Assembly (NCBI GenBank): GCA_024867545.1
Contig: JANFNE010000033.1
Coordinates: 434,001 to 498,000 of the forward strand
Origin: Phytopythium helicoides
Taxonomy: Eukaryota > Oomycota > Peronosporomycetes > Pythiales > Pythiaceae
Direction of reading: 5' to 3'
DNA: 64,000 nt
Below, piece by piece: positions 11,465 to 23,300 of this stretch. Numbering within the stretch: position 1 is the stretch's first letter; every line of letters starts with the position of its first letter. The position numbers and the translations under genes were made by a program. The notes beneath the pieces are model-generated. The model saw nothing but the letters and a program-made list of their open reading frames with translations. It was not told the origin of the DNA and ran no database searches.

Positions 11465-11600
11465 CCGAGGAGTGAGGATTTCCACGCCGCGGCACACACT
11501 CCAAACCCCAACTCTACCTCAACCAGCGTGGGCACTACCCATCGAGATCGTGACCGAACGTCGCCCCAGGCCGACGGGTACACAACGTGACTATTACCAC
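11465..11600. repeat. Diverged dispersed repeat, copy A
   Basis: Shares blocks with 30143-30270: AGTGAGGATT-CCACGCCG and, about 45 bp on, GTGGGCACT-C-CATCGAGATCGTG. Gaps and substitutions between blocks indicate an old repeat. Its class is unknown. Confidence 0.55.
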
Positions 11601-12355
11601 ACCGGGGTAACCCCTCCGTAAGTCGGCATACACGGGCACGCGTGAGATAGGCGACGAGTCTGGTGATTCCAGACACGCGCTTCTCCACAAAGTCCTTGGT
11701 GCTTTAGCCTCTTGAGTGACATCTCCCTCTCAGCCTCTACTTCTTGGATGTTCTCGGGCTCCTTGCAGCTTTTTTATCATAATTTAGATTGCTCTACAGT
11801 TGGTATTTCATCGTCGACACTTGATTCACCGCATTCAGCAGCATGTTCGTCCACCAGTAGATATGATATATTTATGGTGAATATTCGTATCGTCAAATAT
11901 ATCATGGTAAACGAGGTTGTAAAGGTATAGTTTGCTCACTTCTTGAGCAACCGCAGTGGGATCGCTGGTAGTGGTGCTAGATTGGGTTCGAGCTCCTACT
12001 CAGCACAGTCAATCTGCGAGGATTCTTCAACTGGTCGCATTACGCTTGGCCATACCCGATTCGGTCTCATGATAAGACTGGATTGTAAGCAGCTGTCCAT
12101 GTGGAGGTCAACTATCGATAATGAATTGACGACCATCGACCAACGACCACCAACTGAGGAGAGCCTGAGCGATGGGCGTCTAACACTGAAGGATGAGCTA
12201 GATTAATCCACGGCACGGACATGAAATGAGTTGACGGTGCTTAAGTACGTGAGCACTCAGTTGATAATATGCGGTCAAGCAAGACTAAAGGGGAGCGCAT
12301 AGCGGTAAACGAAAGGGATAATATGTTATTGATACTATTCATAAAATTAGGTAGA
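11600..12355. other. Intergenic, no gene recognised
   Basis: AT content rises relative to neighbours. Short open frames here show no domain or codon pattern that supports a gene. Left flank of the G2 insertion. Confidence 0.6.
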
Positions 12356-12360
12356 GTACG

Positions 12361-12897
12361 TGTAACTGGGCTGCCCAGCTACGCGACTTACACGTGCGCG
12401 TGTAAGGAGGAAGCGTTGACTTGGTTAATGTATGCACACTGTACTGTGTACAGTGTGAGACGAAAGACACTTGACTGGTAGAAATGAGAACTGTATTGAT
12501 TGTTAGCAGCCCGCTAGACGGGTGCAATGGCTCCTGACCTCCTAGAAACTATATGCATTATTGCAGGCGCTCATGAGTGGCCATGAGCGCCGCACCAAAA
12601 ATGAACGACGCTGATTGGCTATTAGTGCCCGCTAACAGCCAATGAGAAGCGAGGACAGCCATGAATGGCTGTCCGGACGTACGCAGTGGAATAGTGACTC
12701 GGCACTATTCCGTCAGGAGCTTGACTAGCAGTGGTGTACCCCACACCACTGTCGACGCTTGGAACGGAGCCATGGTGACGCACCATTGCTCCGCAGATTT
12801 GTGCGTTTCGCACAATCTGCAACACACTAATTTGTGCCCAGCACAAAGTGTGACTCGTTTGTTCAGCCCACTGCACAAACTGTGTAACCCTGTTACA
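12361..12897 (-). repeat. G2 3' LTR (left copy), 537 bp, hairpin-rich
   Basis: Begins TGTAACTGGG and ends CCCTGTTACA; matches 29568-30104 except at one base. It is almost entirely made of consecutive inverted repeats: 12435-12457 (10-bp arms), 12566-12591 (10), 12653-12674 (9-10), 12688-12711 (9), 12729-12751 (9) and 12793-12820 (12 with one bulge). Confidence 0.95.
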
Positions 12898-12912
12898 CCC
12901 TCCCCCGTTAAG
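12898..12912 (-). other. G2 polypurine tract
   Basis: On the minus strand CTTAACGGGGGAGGG directly precedes the 3' LTR, the expected position of the plus-strand primer. Confidence 0.8.
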
Positions 12913-13038
12913 GTTGCAGCCCCGCTGTAAACCTGTCGGGTGGCACTTGTTGGTCGGATTCACTCTGCTAGCGCAGCAGAGCGACGGGGAGAAGAGAGCA
13001 GCGCGTGCGCGTGCTCCTTGGCGAGCTCATACAGCAAC

Positions 13039-16000
13039 ATGAGCTCGGGCAACGGCGACCTCGAGGAGAAAGCTCCCGCGCCGGCGCGCACCGCGCCGGC
13101 GGCTTCCACAACTTCAAGCGCGCCCGAGCGACAGCGTCTGTCGCTCGCTGACTATCAAGACCGTCTGCACCGCGCCCCGGTGCAGCGTGAAGAGGCCGCC
13201 GCTCTCGCAAGCGCGGCCAGTGCGCAACCGTCGTCGTCGTCAGCCCCGCTGACGACGTTGGAGATCTTCTTCGAGCCGCCCGAGGGCTCCGCGCCGGCGG
13301 CGGTGCTGCCACAAGCTTCCGGCTCGAGTGCGACTCGAGCCGCGCGTTCTATAGTCGACAAGCTGGCTGCGCCAGCGATGGACATGCGGTTCTTCACCGA
13401 GCCGCTGTCCGGCGCGTCGTCCTCGGACGACGCGGCCGAGGAAGAGAAGCCTGCGCGGCCGTCGTTGACCGCGCGGCGGACGCGCGAGGAAGGCGAGCTC
13501 TCGGACGAGGGCTCGGTGGTGAAGAAACTGAAGGGTGAGCCCTGCTCACCCGACGCTGTTGGAGGTAGTGAGGTCTTGGACACGAAGCTTGGACGGAGCG
13601 GAGGGAGTTCTTCACTTGGACAGAAGACCGGAGCGAAGACCACTTGAGGGGTAGAAGGAAGATTCGAAAGTGATTCGATTGAGGTCCTTAGTTCGCAACT
13701 ACTTGCTACCTCTAAGCCTGCCTGTCCTTTACTGGGTTCACTTCTACTTGATCTTTTCCTGGATACTGATTCACGGCAGCCAATCAGAGGGCGCCACGTG
13801 GATCCCATCTTGTACCCACAATCTCGTACCCACGAGTTGACGTAATCGATGAGCGTAATCAACGTGGGATCGCATTGGACTGCCTCGGGCTAGTCGGTCC
13901 AGGTCAAACCGGCTGCCCTCAACACGCCCCCTCAATGCGAAGTCCCATGGATGCCGAGAGCCGCCGTGAGTTCCGTGTGGCGAGGTCCCGGGAGCGCCTT
14001 GGTCATGATGTCGGCCAGCATCGTCGCAGTCTCGCAGTACTCGAGCTTGACTTCACCACGCTTGACTTCATCGCGGATGTGATGGTACTTGATGTCGATG
14101 TGCTTGGCGCGACCGTGGTTGACTGGGTTCTTGGTCATCTTGATGCACGACTGGTTGTCTTCGCGGATCATGAGCTCTGGTCCCGACTTGTTCGCCGCCG
14201 CAAGGATCTCGCAAACCACGCGATGAATCCACTTGCCTTCTTGGATGGCCAGGCTGAGCGCGATATACTCCGCTTCGCTTGTCGACAGAGACACACTTGA
14301 CTGCTTCTTGCTTCCCCAACTGACCGGCGCGCCCATCAACATGAAGGTGTAGCCGGATGTCGACTTGCGATCAGCGAGGTCACCAGCCCAGTCAGCGTCG
14401 GAGTAGCCGCGGAAGTCGATGACGTTGCCGGGCTTGAAGCAGATTCCGTGGTCCTTGGTGCCTTGCAAGTAGCGAAAGATACGCTTGACCGCAACCCAGT
14501 GCTCCTCTTGCGGGTTCTCCATGAAGCGCGATACGTAGCCCACAGCAAACGCGATGTCCGGTCGAGTCGCTGTCATCAGATGCATCAAGGCGCCGACCGC
14601 TTCCCGAAACGGAGCGTTCACCTTGGTAGATGCGTCGCTTGAAACCAGACGCGAACTCATGTCGACCGGACTCACCACAGCCTTGCACTGGAGCATGTTG
14701 AAGCGTGTGAGGATGTCGTTGATGTAGCGTCGCTGGCACAGTGTGATGCTTCCATCGGGTCCATAGACCAACTCGATGCCGAGCACGAACGCACACTTGC
14801 CGCTGTCGGTCATCTCGAAGCGCATCTTCAGGTCATACTTGGTGCGTGCAATCAGCTCGATCGAGCTTCCCGTCACCAGAACATCGTCGACGTAGACCAA
14901 GATAAGCACGCAGTGGTCGTTAACGATCTTGATGTAGAGACACGGGTCGAACGCTGACACTTGGAAGCCGATGGAGCACACGAACTCGTCGAAGGTCTCG
15001 TTCCACACACGCGAAGCTTGCTTGAGGCCGTAGATCGCCTTCACCAGCTCAAGGCAGTCAAAGCCGCCGTCCAACTCGACGCCTTCTGGAACCACACAGT
15101 ACACGACCTCCTTCATCACGCCGTATAAGAATGCCGTCACCACGTCCAGTTGATCGAGCTGCCAACCGAAGAAGACGATGAGCGCGATCACGATGCGCAG
15201 CGTCGCGTACTTGACCACGGGCGAGAACGTCTCCGTGTAGTCGATGCCATACTTCTGCTTGAATCCCTTGGCCACGAGGCGTGCCTTGTACTTCTCGATG
15301 GATCCGTCGGCCTTTCGCTTGATCTTGAATACCCACTTGGTGCCAATGGCGCGTTGTCCCGTTGGAAGCTTGGCCGCACGAAACACTCCTCGAAGTCGCA
15401 TCGATTCCAGTTCCGCGCGAATCGCTTTGCGCCAGTGAGCTTGGTCTGGACCGTTCACCGCTTCCTCGAATGTTGTTGGCTCGGAGAGGTCGGAGGCTTC
15501 AACAGTGTTGGCGCTTGCTCGCCAAAACACAGGAGGAGTCGAAGGGTCCGAGCCGTCGTGTTGGCCGCCAGATTTTTCTTCTTCATCTTCTTGGCGCGAG
15601 GGAGAACTGCGCGGCGCACTTGCTTCTTCCAATCCAACTCGGTGTCGAACAGCCCGCGATCTTCCAGTAGTGTCATCTTCAGTCGCCGATCGACTCTTGC
15701 GCTTCCCCGCCTGCGTGTAGTCCGTTTGTCCTGGTCCATCTTCAGCAATTTCGAGAGAGTCGAAGGCGAGATCTTCCACGTCTTCATCGGAGGCCGCTGG
15801 CGAGAACCCGAAAGTCGATTCGTCGAAGGTGACATCGCGAGTGATAACCACCTGCCCCGCCTCGATGTCATAAACCCGATAGGCCTTTGACGCTTCCTCA
15901 TATCCGACGAACAACCCAGCACGAGACTTCGGGTCCCACTTGAGCCGCTTCTCTTTCGGAGTCAGCACGTAAGCGCGACAACCGAACACACGCATGTGCT

Positions 16001-19000
16001 TCACACTTGGCTTGGACTTGTACAGAATCTCGAACGGAGTCTTGTGCTGGAACTTGGGAGACGGTAGACGATTCTTGACGTAGATGGCTGTCATCGCTGC
16101 CTCAGCCCAGAAGATCTTGTCCATCTTGGCGTGGTGAAGCATGCTGCGGCCGATCGTGACGATTGTCCGGATGGCTCGTTCTGCTGTGCCGTTGGTCTGG
16201 TGCGCGTAGGGAACCGTCGTTTGCTGCTCGATGCCTTTGTCTTCGTAGAACACCTTGAGCGAGTTGGTGGCAAACTCACGCGCTCCATCATGACGCACGA
16301 ACTTGACCTTCTTGCCGAACTGGTTCTGGACCTTGGTGATGTACGTCTTGATGCAGTCCTCGCTTTCCGACTTGGCACGCAGACAGAATCCCTTCATGCA
16401 TCCGCTGGCTTCGTCGACGATCAGCAGCAGATACTTGCTTCCACCCAAAGAGTCTTCTTCCATGGGTCCGCAGATGTCGAAGTGGAGCAACTCGAACGTG
16501 TCGTAGTGGCGCTTGTCACGGTTGCTTGGAAATGGCCTTTGGACCATCTTTCCTTGTTGACAGCCGCGGCACACGCTTGGTCCACTCGAGCTGGAGGGTA
16601 GCTTCGCGTCCTTGATCATTCCGTTGTCGACCATCTTGCGAAGCACCTCGACTGGAGCGTGACCCATACGCGCGTGCAGATCAACAGCTCTTCCACTGGT
16701 TGCCGCGTTAGCCGATCGTTGAGGCGTGCGAAGCCAGTAGAGTCCGTCAACGAGGTCTGCCGTCGCCACCACTTGCTTCGAAGCCTTGCGCGCAACGTGC
16801 ATCTTGGTGCCGTCAAAGATCACTTGGAACTGGCCACTCTTGTTGATTTGCGGCACCGATAGAAGATTCTTGCTCATGTCGGGGACATACAGCGCGTCCT
16901 TGATCTCGATCTCGCGCTCTTCACCGTTGGGCAGAAGCACTCGCTCGACGATGCTTCCCACACCCTTGATAGCCGCCTTGTTGCCGTTGGCCACCGATAG
17001 TTCGCCGTCGTCTCGCTCAATCAGGCTGGCGAACTTGGTCTTGTCGTTGCAGATGTGGTGCGTTGCGCCGCTGTCGACCGCCCACATTCCGGGCATCTTC
17101 ACGCCCGTCGAAACTCCACACTCGAGGGAAACCACAAACGCAACTCGCTGGTTGTCGTAGTCGTAGTCGTCGTTCCTCCACTGAGCGCTGTTGGCCCCGC
17201 GTCCACGGCCATTGCCGCCGCGTCTCGGACCTCCTCGGTTCTCGTCCTTCTGCTTGGTCCAGCACTTGTCAACCAAATGCCCCATCTTGCCGCAGTAAGT
17301 GCACTGGCGAGGCTCTCGGTCGACACTGAATGCCTTGGTCGCGTCTTCAGTCTTCATCGCCGGAGCCTTCTCGCCTTGCCGCTTGATATGCTCATTCGTG
17401 AGCACCTTCACAACGTCTCGCGTCCGCAGCTCTGCGTTGCTCATCTCCAAGTTGAGCACGACGTTCTCGTAGCTCTTGGGGAGACTGCGCAACAAGCAGA
17501 TCGCCACATCTTCGTCCTCCATCTTGGCGCCGATGCTGCTGAGCTTGGAGCTGATGTTGAGGACTTCATTGCAATGATGCAACACATTGCCGCCTTCCGC
17601 CATCTCCATGCTGAAGAGCTGTCGCTTCAAGTAGATGCGACCAGCCTTCTGCGATCCACCGTAGAGGGTCTTCAAGCGCTCCCACGCCACCCAGGCTTCC
17701 TCACAGTCGTCGACCACGTGATGGTAGTCCGCGTCCATGTGGAGCAGCATCAAGCCGAACGCGATGCTGCTTGCCTTGACGTAGTCGTCCTTGGCCCGCG
17801 GATCCGTGAAGCTCGGAGTCGTCTCGCGGTTCACGACATGCCACGTCGACTTGGTCAGGAACACGCCACGCATGTAGCGGCTCCAAGTCGCGTAGTTGTC
17901 TCCGTTGAACTTGTCGATGGAGACCTTGGTCGAGGCGTCTTGCGCAGAGGACATGGTGCTTGGGCTCATAACCTGTTGGAGGTAGTGAGGTCTTGGACAC
18001 GAAGCTTGGACGGAGCGGAGGGAGTTCTTCACTTGGACAGAAGACCGGAGCGAAGACCACTTGAGGGGTAGAAGGAAGATTCGAAAGTGATTCGATTGAG
18101 GTCCTTAGTTCGCAACTACTTGCTACCTCTAAGCCTGCCTGTCCTTTACTGGGTTCACTTCTACTTGATCTTTTCCTGGATACTGATTCACGGCAGCCAA
18201 TCAGAGGGCGCCACGTGGATCCCATCTTGTACCCACAATCTCGTACCCACGAGTTGACGTAATCGATGAGCGTAATCAACGTGGGATCGCATTGGACTGC
18301 CTCGGGCTAGTCGGTCCAGGTCAAACCGGCTGCCCTCAACAGACGCTGCAGCGCGCGACCGCGCGCGGGTTCCAGATCGTGACGCGCGCGCTGCGAGCGC
18401 GCGCGGTGAAGACACTGCATCCAGATCGACTGCACCACGCGGTGCAGTCGTGCGAGCTGAGCGACCGTCGTGGATGCCCGACGCCGAGACCATTCGGCGT
18501 CGCTATGGGTTTTCACACCCAGATCACAGCGAAATGCTGTACGTCTGCACGCGCATTGCAGACGACGAGGTTGCGCGCGCGCTCAACCTGCCTCCAGCAA
18601 GCGAGCGCCGGCGCGATTATTACATCGCGCTGTTCCATGAGTTGCGTTTCCTTCGCGGGAAGGGAACGAGCGATCGAAGCAAGATCTCCGTCGAGAAGGC
18701 GCTCCAACAAGCTTGGAGCGATTTCGTCACCAATTTCAACAGAGATCCAGCCGCTTACCGTAAGCGGCTGCAAGACGCGCGTGAACGTTACAATACGTTC
18801 TCGCGTACGCTTCAGATCGATCGCCTGCACGACCAGTGCGTGCAGGCGGGTGTGGCTTGCGCAGTACCCAGCACTGAGTACTGCCGCAGATGTTGGCCGG
18901 GCGACCCACGTCTTACAGACTGGGATTGCCGCGGGTATGGCGGCGCCATACCCGACTCGATCGTCTCGGAGCGCCGTCGGCTGTGGCCGGACCGGCCGCT

Positions 19001-19592
19001 CGACGAGTTTGACTACGCGTCGTCGTCGCGGTCGTACGAGGCAAGTGCTGCGCCTCGTACGCGATCACCAGATCCGGGACGTCGTGCATCAGGACGTCCC
19101 GCGGCTCCCACGTGTCCTGTTGGGGAGGAAATCCTCTCCAACGAATTCGAAAATGCGTCGGACTTGGGGAGTCCGGTGCCGTACAGTGAGATACGACCCG
19201 CTCAACAATCCAGCGGGTCGCGCCAGCCGCATCGCGCAGCGGCGGCGGCGGCGGAGGGTGCGCCGCGCGCGTTGACTGCGGAGTCAACGCGTCCTGATGG
19301 TGAGCGTCTTCTTCAACTCCAGCTGCAGATCTCGCAGCTGGAGACCGAGATCGAGCGGCGCTTCCGCGAGCGCGCCGAGGACGCTGCGGTGATTTCACGC
19401 CTCCAGACGCAGCTGGAGGCGGAGGTGAACGCTCGTCGCCGCTTGGCGGCGAGCCATCGCGAGTTCCAGGCGAGCTACCGCCGGTTCCGCCGTCGCGGGG
19501 ATCCGATTCTTCGCGACGCGGCTCACGTGGAGACGCGTTCTCCGAGCCCTCTTCCAGAGCGCTCGAGCGACTTTGAGGCGTGTTACTCGTGA
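13039..19592 (+). CDS. G2 antisense ORF (aORF), about 587 aa, split by copia C1
   Basis: Plus-strand frame opposite to gag-pol. Segments are 13039-13556 and 18347-19592. Ignoring C1 and one copy of its target duplication, they join in the same frame (518 + 1246 nt = 588 codons with stop). ATG at 13039 is the first in frame; the frame is open further up to a GTG at 12940. The N-terminus is Ala/Ser/Pro-rich with an acidic patch and a basic VVKKLKGE motif. The middle (from about 18470) is globular-looking, with helical segments ([25 protein letters not shown]) and a Cys-containing [11 protein letters not shown] stretch. The C-terminus is a predicted coiled coil ([16 protein letters not shown] onward). 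The last 680 nt overlap the pol chromodomain region on the other strand. Function unknown. A chance frame in GC-rich DNA is possible, but the first approximately 1.1 kb has no competing gene on the other strand. Confidence 0.6.
13557..13924 (-). repeat. C1 3' LTR, 368 bp
   Basis: Ends TGTTG / CAACA. Next to it inside is the purine run GAGGGGGCG that primes plus-strand synthesis. Confidence 0.95.
13932..17969 (-). CDS. C1 Gag-Pol polyprotein, 1345 aa
   Basis: Single uninterrupted frame. ATG at 17969 lies within the primer binding site; a second ATG follows 15 nt later. Domains in order: Gag with [15 protein letters not shown] near the N-terminus; zinc knuckle [14 protein letters not shown] at about 222-236; protease VDSGATHH near 297; integrase with HARMGHAP ... 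CRGCQQGK, Asp in HFDICGP (about 495), Asp in RHDGAREF (about 558) and Glu in NGTAERAIR (about 594); reverse transcriptase with LVYVDDVLV at about 1024; RNase H with [14 protein letters not shown] at about 1190 and EDNQSC. Integrase before RT is the copia order. No stop or frameshift, so the protein should be functional if expressed. Confidence 0.96.
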   Translation of the reverse strand: MSPSTMSSAQDASTKVSIDKFNGDNYATWSRYMRGVFLTKSTWHVVNRETTPSFTDPRAKDDYVKASSIAFGLMLLHMDADYHHVVDDCEEAWVAWERLKTLYGGSQKAGRIYLKRQLFSMEMAEGGNVLHHCNEVLNISSKLSSIGAKMEDEDVAICLLRSLPKSYENVVLNLEMSNAELRTRDVVKVLTNEHIKRQGEKAPAMKTEDATKAFSVDREPRQCTYCGKMGHLVDKCWTKQKDENRGGPRRGGNGRGRGANSAQWRNDDYDYDNQRVAFVVSLECGVSTGVKMPGMWAVDSGATHHICNDKTKFASLIERDDGELSVANGNKAAIKGVGSIVERVLLPNGEEREIEIKDALYVPDMSKNLLSVPQINKSGQFQVIFDGTKMHVARKASKQVVATADLVDGLYWLRTPQRSANAATSGRAVDLHARMGHAPVEVLRKMVDNGMIKDAKLPSSSSGPSVCRGCQQGKMVQRPFPSNRDKRHYDTFELLHFDICGPMEEDSLGGSKYLLLIVDEASGCMKGFCLRAKSESEDCIKTYITKVQNQFGKKVKFVRHDGAREFATNSLKVFYEDKGIEQQTTVPYAHQTNGTAERAIRTIVTIGRSMLHHAKMDKIFWAEAAMTAIYVKNRLPSPKFQHKTPFEILYKSKPSVKHMRVFGCRAYVLTPKEKRLKWDPKSRAGLFVGYEEASKAYRVYDIEAGQVVITRDVTFDESTFGFSPAASDEDVEDLAFDSLEIAEDGPGQTDYTQAGKRKSRSATEDDTTGRSRAVRHRVGLEEASAPRSSPSRQEDEEEKSGGQHDGSDPSTPPVFWRASANTVEASDLSEPTTFEEAVNGPDQAHWRKAIRAELESMRLRGVFRAAKLPTGQRAIGTKWVFKIKRKADGSIEKYKARLVAKGFKQKYGIDYTETFSPVVKYATLRIVIALIVFFGWQLDQLDVVTAFLYGVMKEVVYCVVPEGVELDGGFDCLELVKAIYGLKQASRVWNETFDEFVCSIGFQVSAFDPCLYIKIVNDHCVLILVYVDDVLVTGSSIELIARTKYDLKMRFEMTDSGKCAFVLGIELVYGPDGSITLCQRRYINDILTRFNMLQCKAVVSPVDMSSRLVSSDASTKVNAPFREAVGALMHLMTATRPDIAFAVGYVSRFMENPQEEHWVAVKRIFRYLQGTKDHGICFKPGNVIDFRGYSDADWAGDLADRKSTSGYTFMLMGAPVSWGSKKQSSVSLSTSEAEYIALSLAIQEGKWIHRVVCEILAAANKSGPELMIREDNQSCIKMTKNPVNHGRAKHIDIKYHHIRDEVKRGEVKLEYCETATMLADIMTKALPGPRHTELTAALGIHGTSH
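17974..18341 (-). repeat. C1 5' LTR, 368 bp
   Basis: Same sequence as 13557-13924. The primer site (complementary to the anticodon arm of initiator tRNA-Met) abuts it at 17955-17973. Confidence 0.95.
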
Positions 19593-20012
19593 GGGCACCG
19601 TCTTCGCCCTCACGGTCGCGCCACTGGCGGTATGGCTTCAAGCGCCCGACGTAAAACGTCGGGTGCAGCTGCATGCTGGACGGGATGTCCAGTGTGTACG
19701 CTGTACCACGGCGCGCGAGCACCGTGAACGGGCCGATGTAGCGCGGAGCGAGCTTGTTCGCTCCGTAGTCCGGCACTGCATGTGTAGGAAGGTTGCTTGT
19801 GCTAAGCAACACTAATGAATTTGGTTCAAACTCATTGACGTTCCCTCGTCCATGCTTGTCTGCGTTCAGCTTCTGTCGATCGACAGAGGCCGCCAGTACG
19901 TCTTGGACGTACCGGATCACTGCTTGACGACGGTCCAAGAACGGCTTGGACTGGTCGGAACTTGCCTTTGCCGCAGACAGCGTTACGTGCTGTCCGCGTT
20001 TCTTCGTGTTTG
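18913..20012 (-). CDS. pol: G2 pol, 3' segment: integrase C-terminus and chromodomain
   Basis: Continuation of the pol frame from 24796 after the C2 insertion. The codon phase matches exactly across the junction. It begins just after the integrase catalytic Glu region and contains the integrase C-terminal fold (APRYIGPFTVLARRG ... HPTFYVGRLKPYRQ), a long low-complexity Ser/Pro/Arg linker, and a chromodomain ([10 protein letters not shown] ... [17 protein letters not shown]) near the end. Chromodomains steer gypsy integration to chromatin marks in related elements (family knowledge). It overlaps the antisense ORF on the other strand over 18913-19592. Confidence 0.92.
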
Positions 20013-20379
20013 TGTTGAGGGCAGCCGGTTTGACCTGGACCGACTAGCCCGAGGCAGTCCAATGCGATCCCACGTTGATTACGCTCATCGATTACGTCAA
20101 CTCGTGGGTACGAGATTGTGGGTACAAGATGGGATCCACGTGGCGCCCTCTGATTGGCTGCCGTGAATCAGTATCCAGGAAAAGATCAAGTAGAGTGAAC
20201 CCAGTAAAGGACAGGCAGGCTTAGAGGTAGCAAGTAGTTGCGAACTAAGGACCTCAATCGAATCACTTTCGAATCTTCCTTCTACCCCTCAAGTGGTCTT
20301 CGCTCCGGTCTTCTGTCCAAGTGAAGAACTCCCTCCGCTCCGCCCAAGCTTCGTGTCCAAGACCTCACTACCTCCAACA
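20013..20379 (+). repeat. C2 5' LTR, 367 bp
   Basis: TGTTGAGGG ... CCTCCAACA. Contains an imperfect direct repeat GTGGGTACGAGATT / GTGGGTACAAGAT and a TGACGTAA-like box on the opposite strand, possible promoter elements. Confidence 0.95.
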
Positions 20380-20398
20380 GGTTATGAGCCCAAGCACC
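20380..20398 (+). other. Copia primer binding site, half-tRNA type (C2)
   Basis: GGTTATGAGCCCAAGCACC directly abuts the LTR. Its complement contains GGGCTCATAACC, the anticodon loop with CAU and the G-rich stem typical of initiator tRNA-Met, not a tRNA 3' CCA end. Drosophila copia and yeast Ty5 prime from such a cleaved half-tRNA. All four copies carry the same site. Confidence 0.8.
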
Positions 20399-23300
20399 AT
20401 GTCCTCTGCGCAAGACGCCTCGACCAAGGTCTCCATCGACAAGTTCAACGGAGACAACTACGCGACTTGGAGCCGCTACATGCGTGGCGTGTTCCTGACC
20501 AAGTCGACGTGGCATGTCGTGAACCGCGAGACGACTCCGAGCTTCACGGATCCGCGGGCCAAGGACGACTACGTCAAGGCAAGCAGCATCGCGTTCGGCT
20601 TGATGCTGCTCCACATGGACGCGGACTACCACCACGTGGTCGACGACTGTGAGGAAGCCTGGGTGGCGTGGGAGCGCTTGAAGACCCTCTACGGTGGATC
20701 GCAGAAGGCTGGTCGCATCTACTTGAAGCGACAGCTCTTCAGCATGGAGATGGCGGAAGGCGGCAATGTGTTGCATCATTGCAATGAGGTCCTCAACATC
20801 AGCTCCAAGCTCAGCAGCATCGGCGCCAAGATGGAGGACGAAGATGTGGCGATCTGCTTGTTGCGCAGTCTCCCCAAGAGCTTCGAGAACGTCGTGCTCA
20901 ACTTGGAGATGAGCAACGCAGAGCTGCGGACGCGAGACGTTGTGAAGGTGCTCACGAATGAGCATATCAAGCGGCAAGGCGAGAAGACTCCGGCGATGAA
21001 GACTGAAGACGCGACCAAGGCGTTCAGTGTCGACCGAGAGCCTCGCCAGTGCACTTACTGCGGCAAGATGGGGCATTTGGTTGACAAGTGCTGGACCAAG
21101 CAGAAGGACGAGAACCGAGGAGGTCCGAGACGCGGCGGCAATGGCCGTGGACGCGGGGCCAACAGCGCTCAGTGGAGGAACGACGACTACGACTACGACA
21201 ACCAGCGAGTTGCGTTTGCGGTTTCCCTCGAGTGTGGAGTTTCGACGGGCGAGAAGATGCCCGGGATGTGGGCGGTCGACAGCGGCGCAACGCACCACAT
21301 CTGCAACGACAAGACCAAGTTCGCCAGCCTGATTGAGCGAGACGACGGCGAACTATCGGTGGCCAACGGCAACAAGGCGGCTATCAAGGGTGTGGGAAGC
21401 ATCTTCGAGCGAGTGCTTCTGCCCAACGGTGAAGAGCGCGAGATCGAGATCAAGGACGCGCTGTATGTTCCCGACATGAGCAAGAATCTTCTATCGGTGC
21501 CGCAAATCAACAAGAGTGGCCAGTTCCAAGTGATCTTCGACGGCACCAAGATGCATGTTGCGCGCAAGGCTTCGAAGCAAGTGGTGGCGACGGCAGACCT
21601 CGTTGACGGACTCTACTGGCTTCGCACGCCTCAGCGATCGGCTAACGCGGCAACCAGCGGAAGAACGATTGACCTGCACGCGCGCATGGGTCACGCTCCA
21701 GTCGAGGTGCTTCGCAAGATGGTCGACAACGACATGATCAAGGACGCGAAGCTACCCTCCAGCTCGAGTGGACCAAGCGTGTGCCGCGGCTGTCAACAAG
21801 GAAAGATGGTCCAGAGGCCGTTTCCAAGCAACCGTGACAAGCGCCACTACGACACGTTCGAGTTGCTCCACTTCGACATCTGCGGACCCATGGAAGAAGA
21901 CTCTCTGGGTGGAAGCAAGTATCTGCTGCTGATCGTCGACGAAGCCAGCGGATGCATGAAGGGATTCTGTCTGCGTGCCAAGTCGGAAAGCGAAGACTGC
22001 ATCAAGACGTACATCACCAAGGTCCAGAACCAATTCGGCAAGAAGGTCAAGTTCGTGCGTCATGATGGAGCGCGTGAGTTTGCCACCAACTCGCTCAAGG
22101 TGTTCTACGAAGACGAAGGCATCGAGCAGCAAACGACGGTTCCCTACGCGCACCAGACCAACGGCACGGCAGAACGAGCCATCCGGACAATCGTCACGAT
22201 CGGCCGCAGCATGCTTCACCACGCCAAGATGGACAAGATCTTCTGGGCTGAGGCAGCGATGACAGCCATCTACGTCAAGAATCGTCTACCGTCTCCCAAG
22301 TTCCAGCACAAGACTCCGTTCGAGATTCTGTACAAGTCCAAGCCAAGTGTGAAGCACATGCGTGTGTTCGGTTGTCGTGCTTATGTGCTGACTCCGAAAG
22401 AGAAGCGGCTCAAGTGGGACCCGAAGTCTCGTGCTGGGTTGTTCGTCGGATACGAGGAAGCGTCAAAGGCCTATCGGGTTTATGACATCGAGGCGGGGCA
22501 GGTGGTTATCACTCGCGATGTCACCTTCGACGAATCGACTTTCGGCTTCTCGTCAGCGGCCTCCGATGAAGACGTGGAAGATCTCGCCTTCGACTCTCTC
22601 GAAATCGCTGAAGATGGACCAGGACAAACGGACTACACGCAGGCGGGGAAGCGCAAGAGTCGATCGGCGACTGAAGATGACACTACTGGAAGATCGCGGG
22701 CTGTTCGACACCGAGTTGGATTGGAAGAAGCAAGTGCGCCGCGCAGTTCTCCCTCGCGCCAAGAAGACGAAGAAGAAAAATCTGGCGGCCAACACGACGG
22801 CTCGGACCCTTCGACTCCTCCTGTGTTTTGGCGAGCAAGCGCCAACGCTGTTGAAGCCTCCGACCTCTCCGAGCCAACTACATTCGAAGAAGCAGTGAAC
22901 GGTCCGGATCAAGCTCACTGGCGCAAAGCGATTCGCGCGGAGCTGGAATCGATGCGACTTCGAGGCGTGTTTCGTGCGGCCAAGCTTCCAACGGGACAAC
23001 GCGCCATCGGCACCAAGTGGGTTTTCAAGATCAAGCGAAAGGCCGATGGGTCCATCGAGAAGTACAAGGCACGCCTCGTGGCCAAGGGATTCAAGCAGAA
23101 GTACGGCATCGACTACACGGAGACATTCTCGCCCGTGGTCAAGTACGCAACGCTGCGCATCGTGATCGCGCTCATCGTCTTCTTCGGTTGGCAACTCGAT
23201 CAACTGGACGTGGTGACGGCATTCTTATACGGCGTGATGAAGGAGGTCGTGTACTGTGTGGTTCCTGAAGGCGTCGAGTTGGACGGCGGCTTTGACTGCC

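Larger units (their letters stand above)
13557..18341 (-). mobile_element. Ty1/copia retrotransposon C1, complete, inserted in G2
   Basis: Two 368-bp LTRs that look identical, including a shared extra T relative to the other copies. Target duplication GACGC at 13552-13556 and 18342-18346. One intact polyprotein. It interrupts the G2 antisense ORF. Confidence 0.97.

Noticed and set aside
11384..11720. G3 3' LTR starting after the purine run at 11384-11399
   Set aside because: A TG start follows the purines, but no matching CA end, second LTR copy or target duplication could be found.
17055..18071. 338-codon open frame antisense to the copia Gag region (also at 20282-21298, 35299-36315, 41554-42570)
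   Set aside because: Present in every copia copy only because the sense frame is GC3-rich; no start context, domain or separate constraint. Treated as a shadow.
20321..20383. Copia polyprotein start inside the LTR (GTG codon)
   Set aside because: The upstream extension has no ATG and lies in the LTR; ATG at the primer site or 15 nt later is the natural start in all copies.
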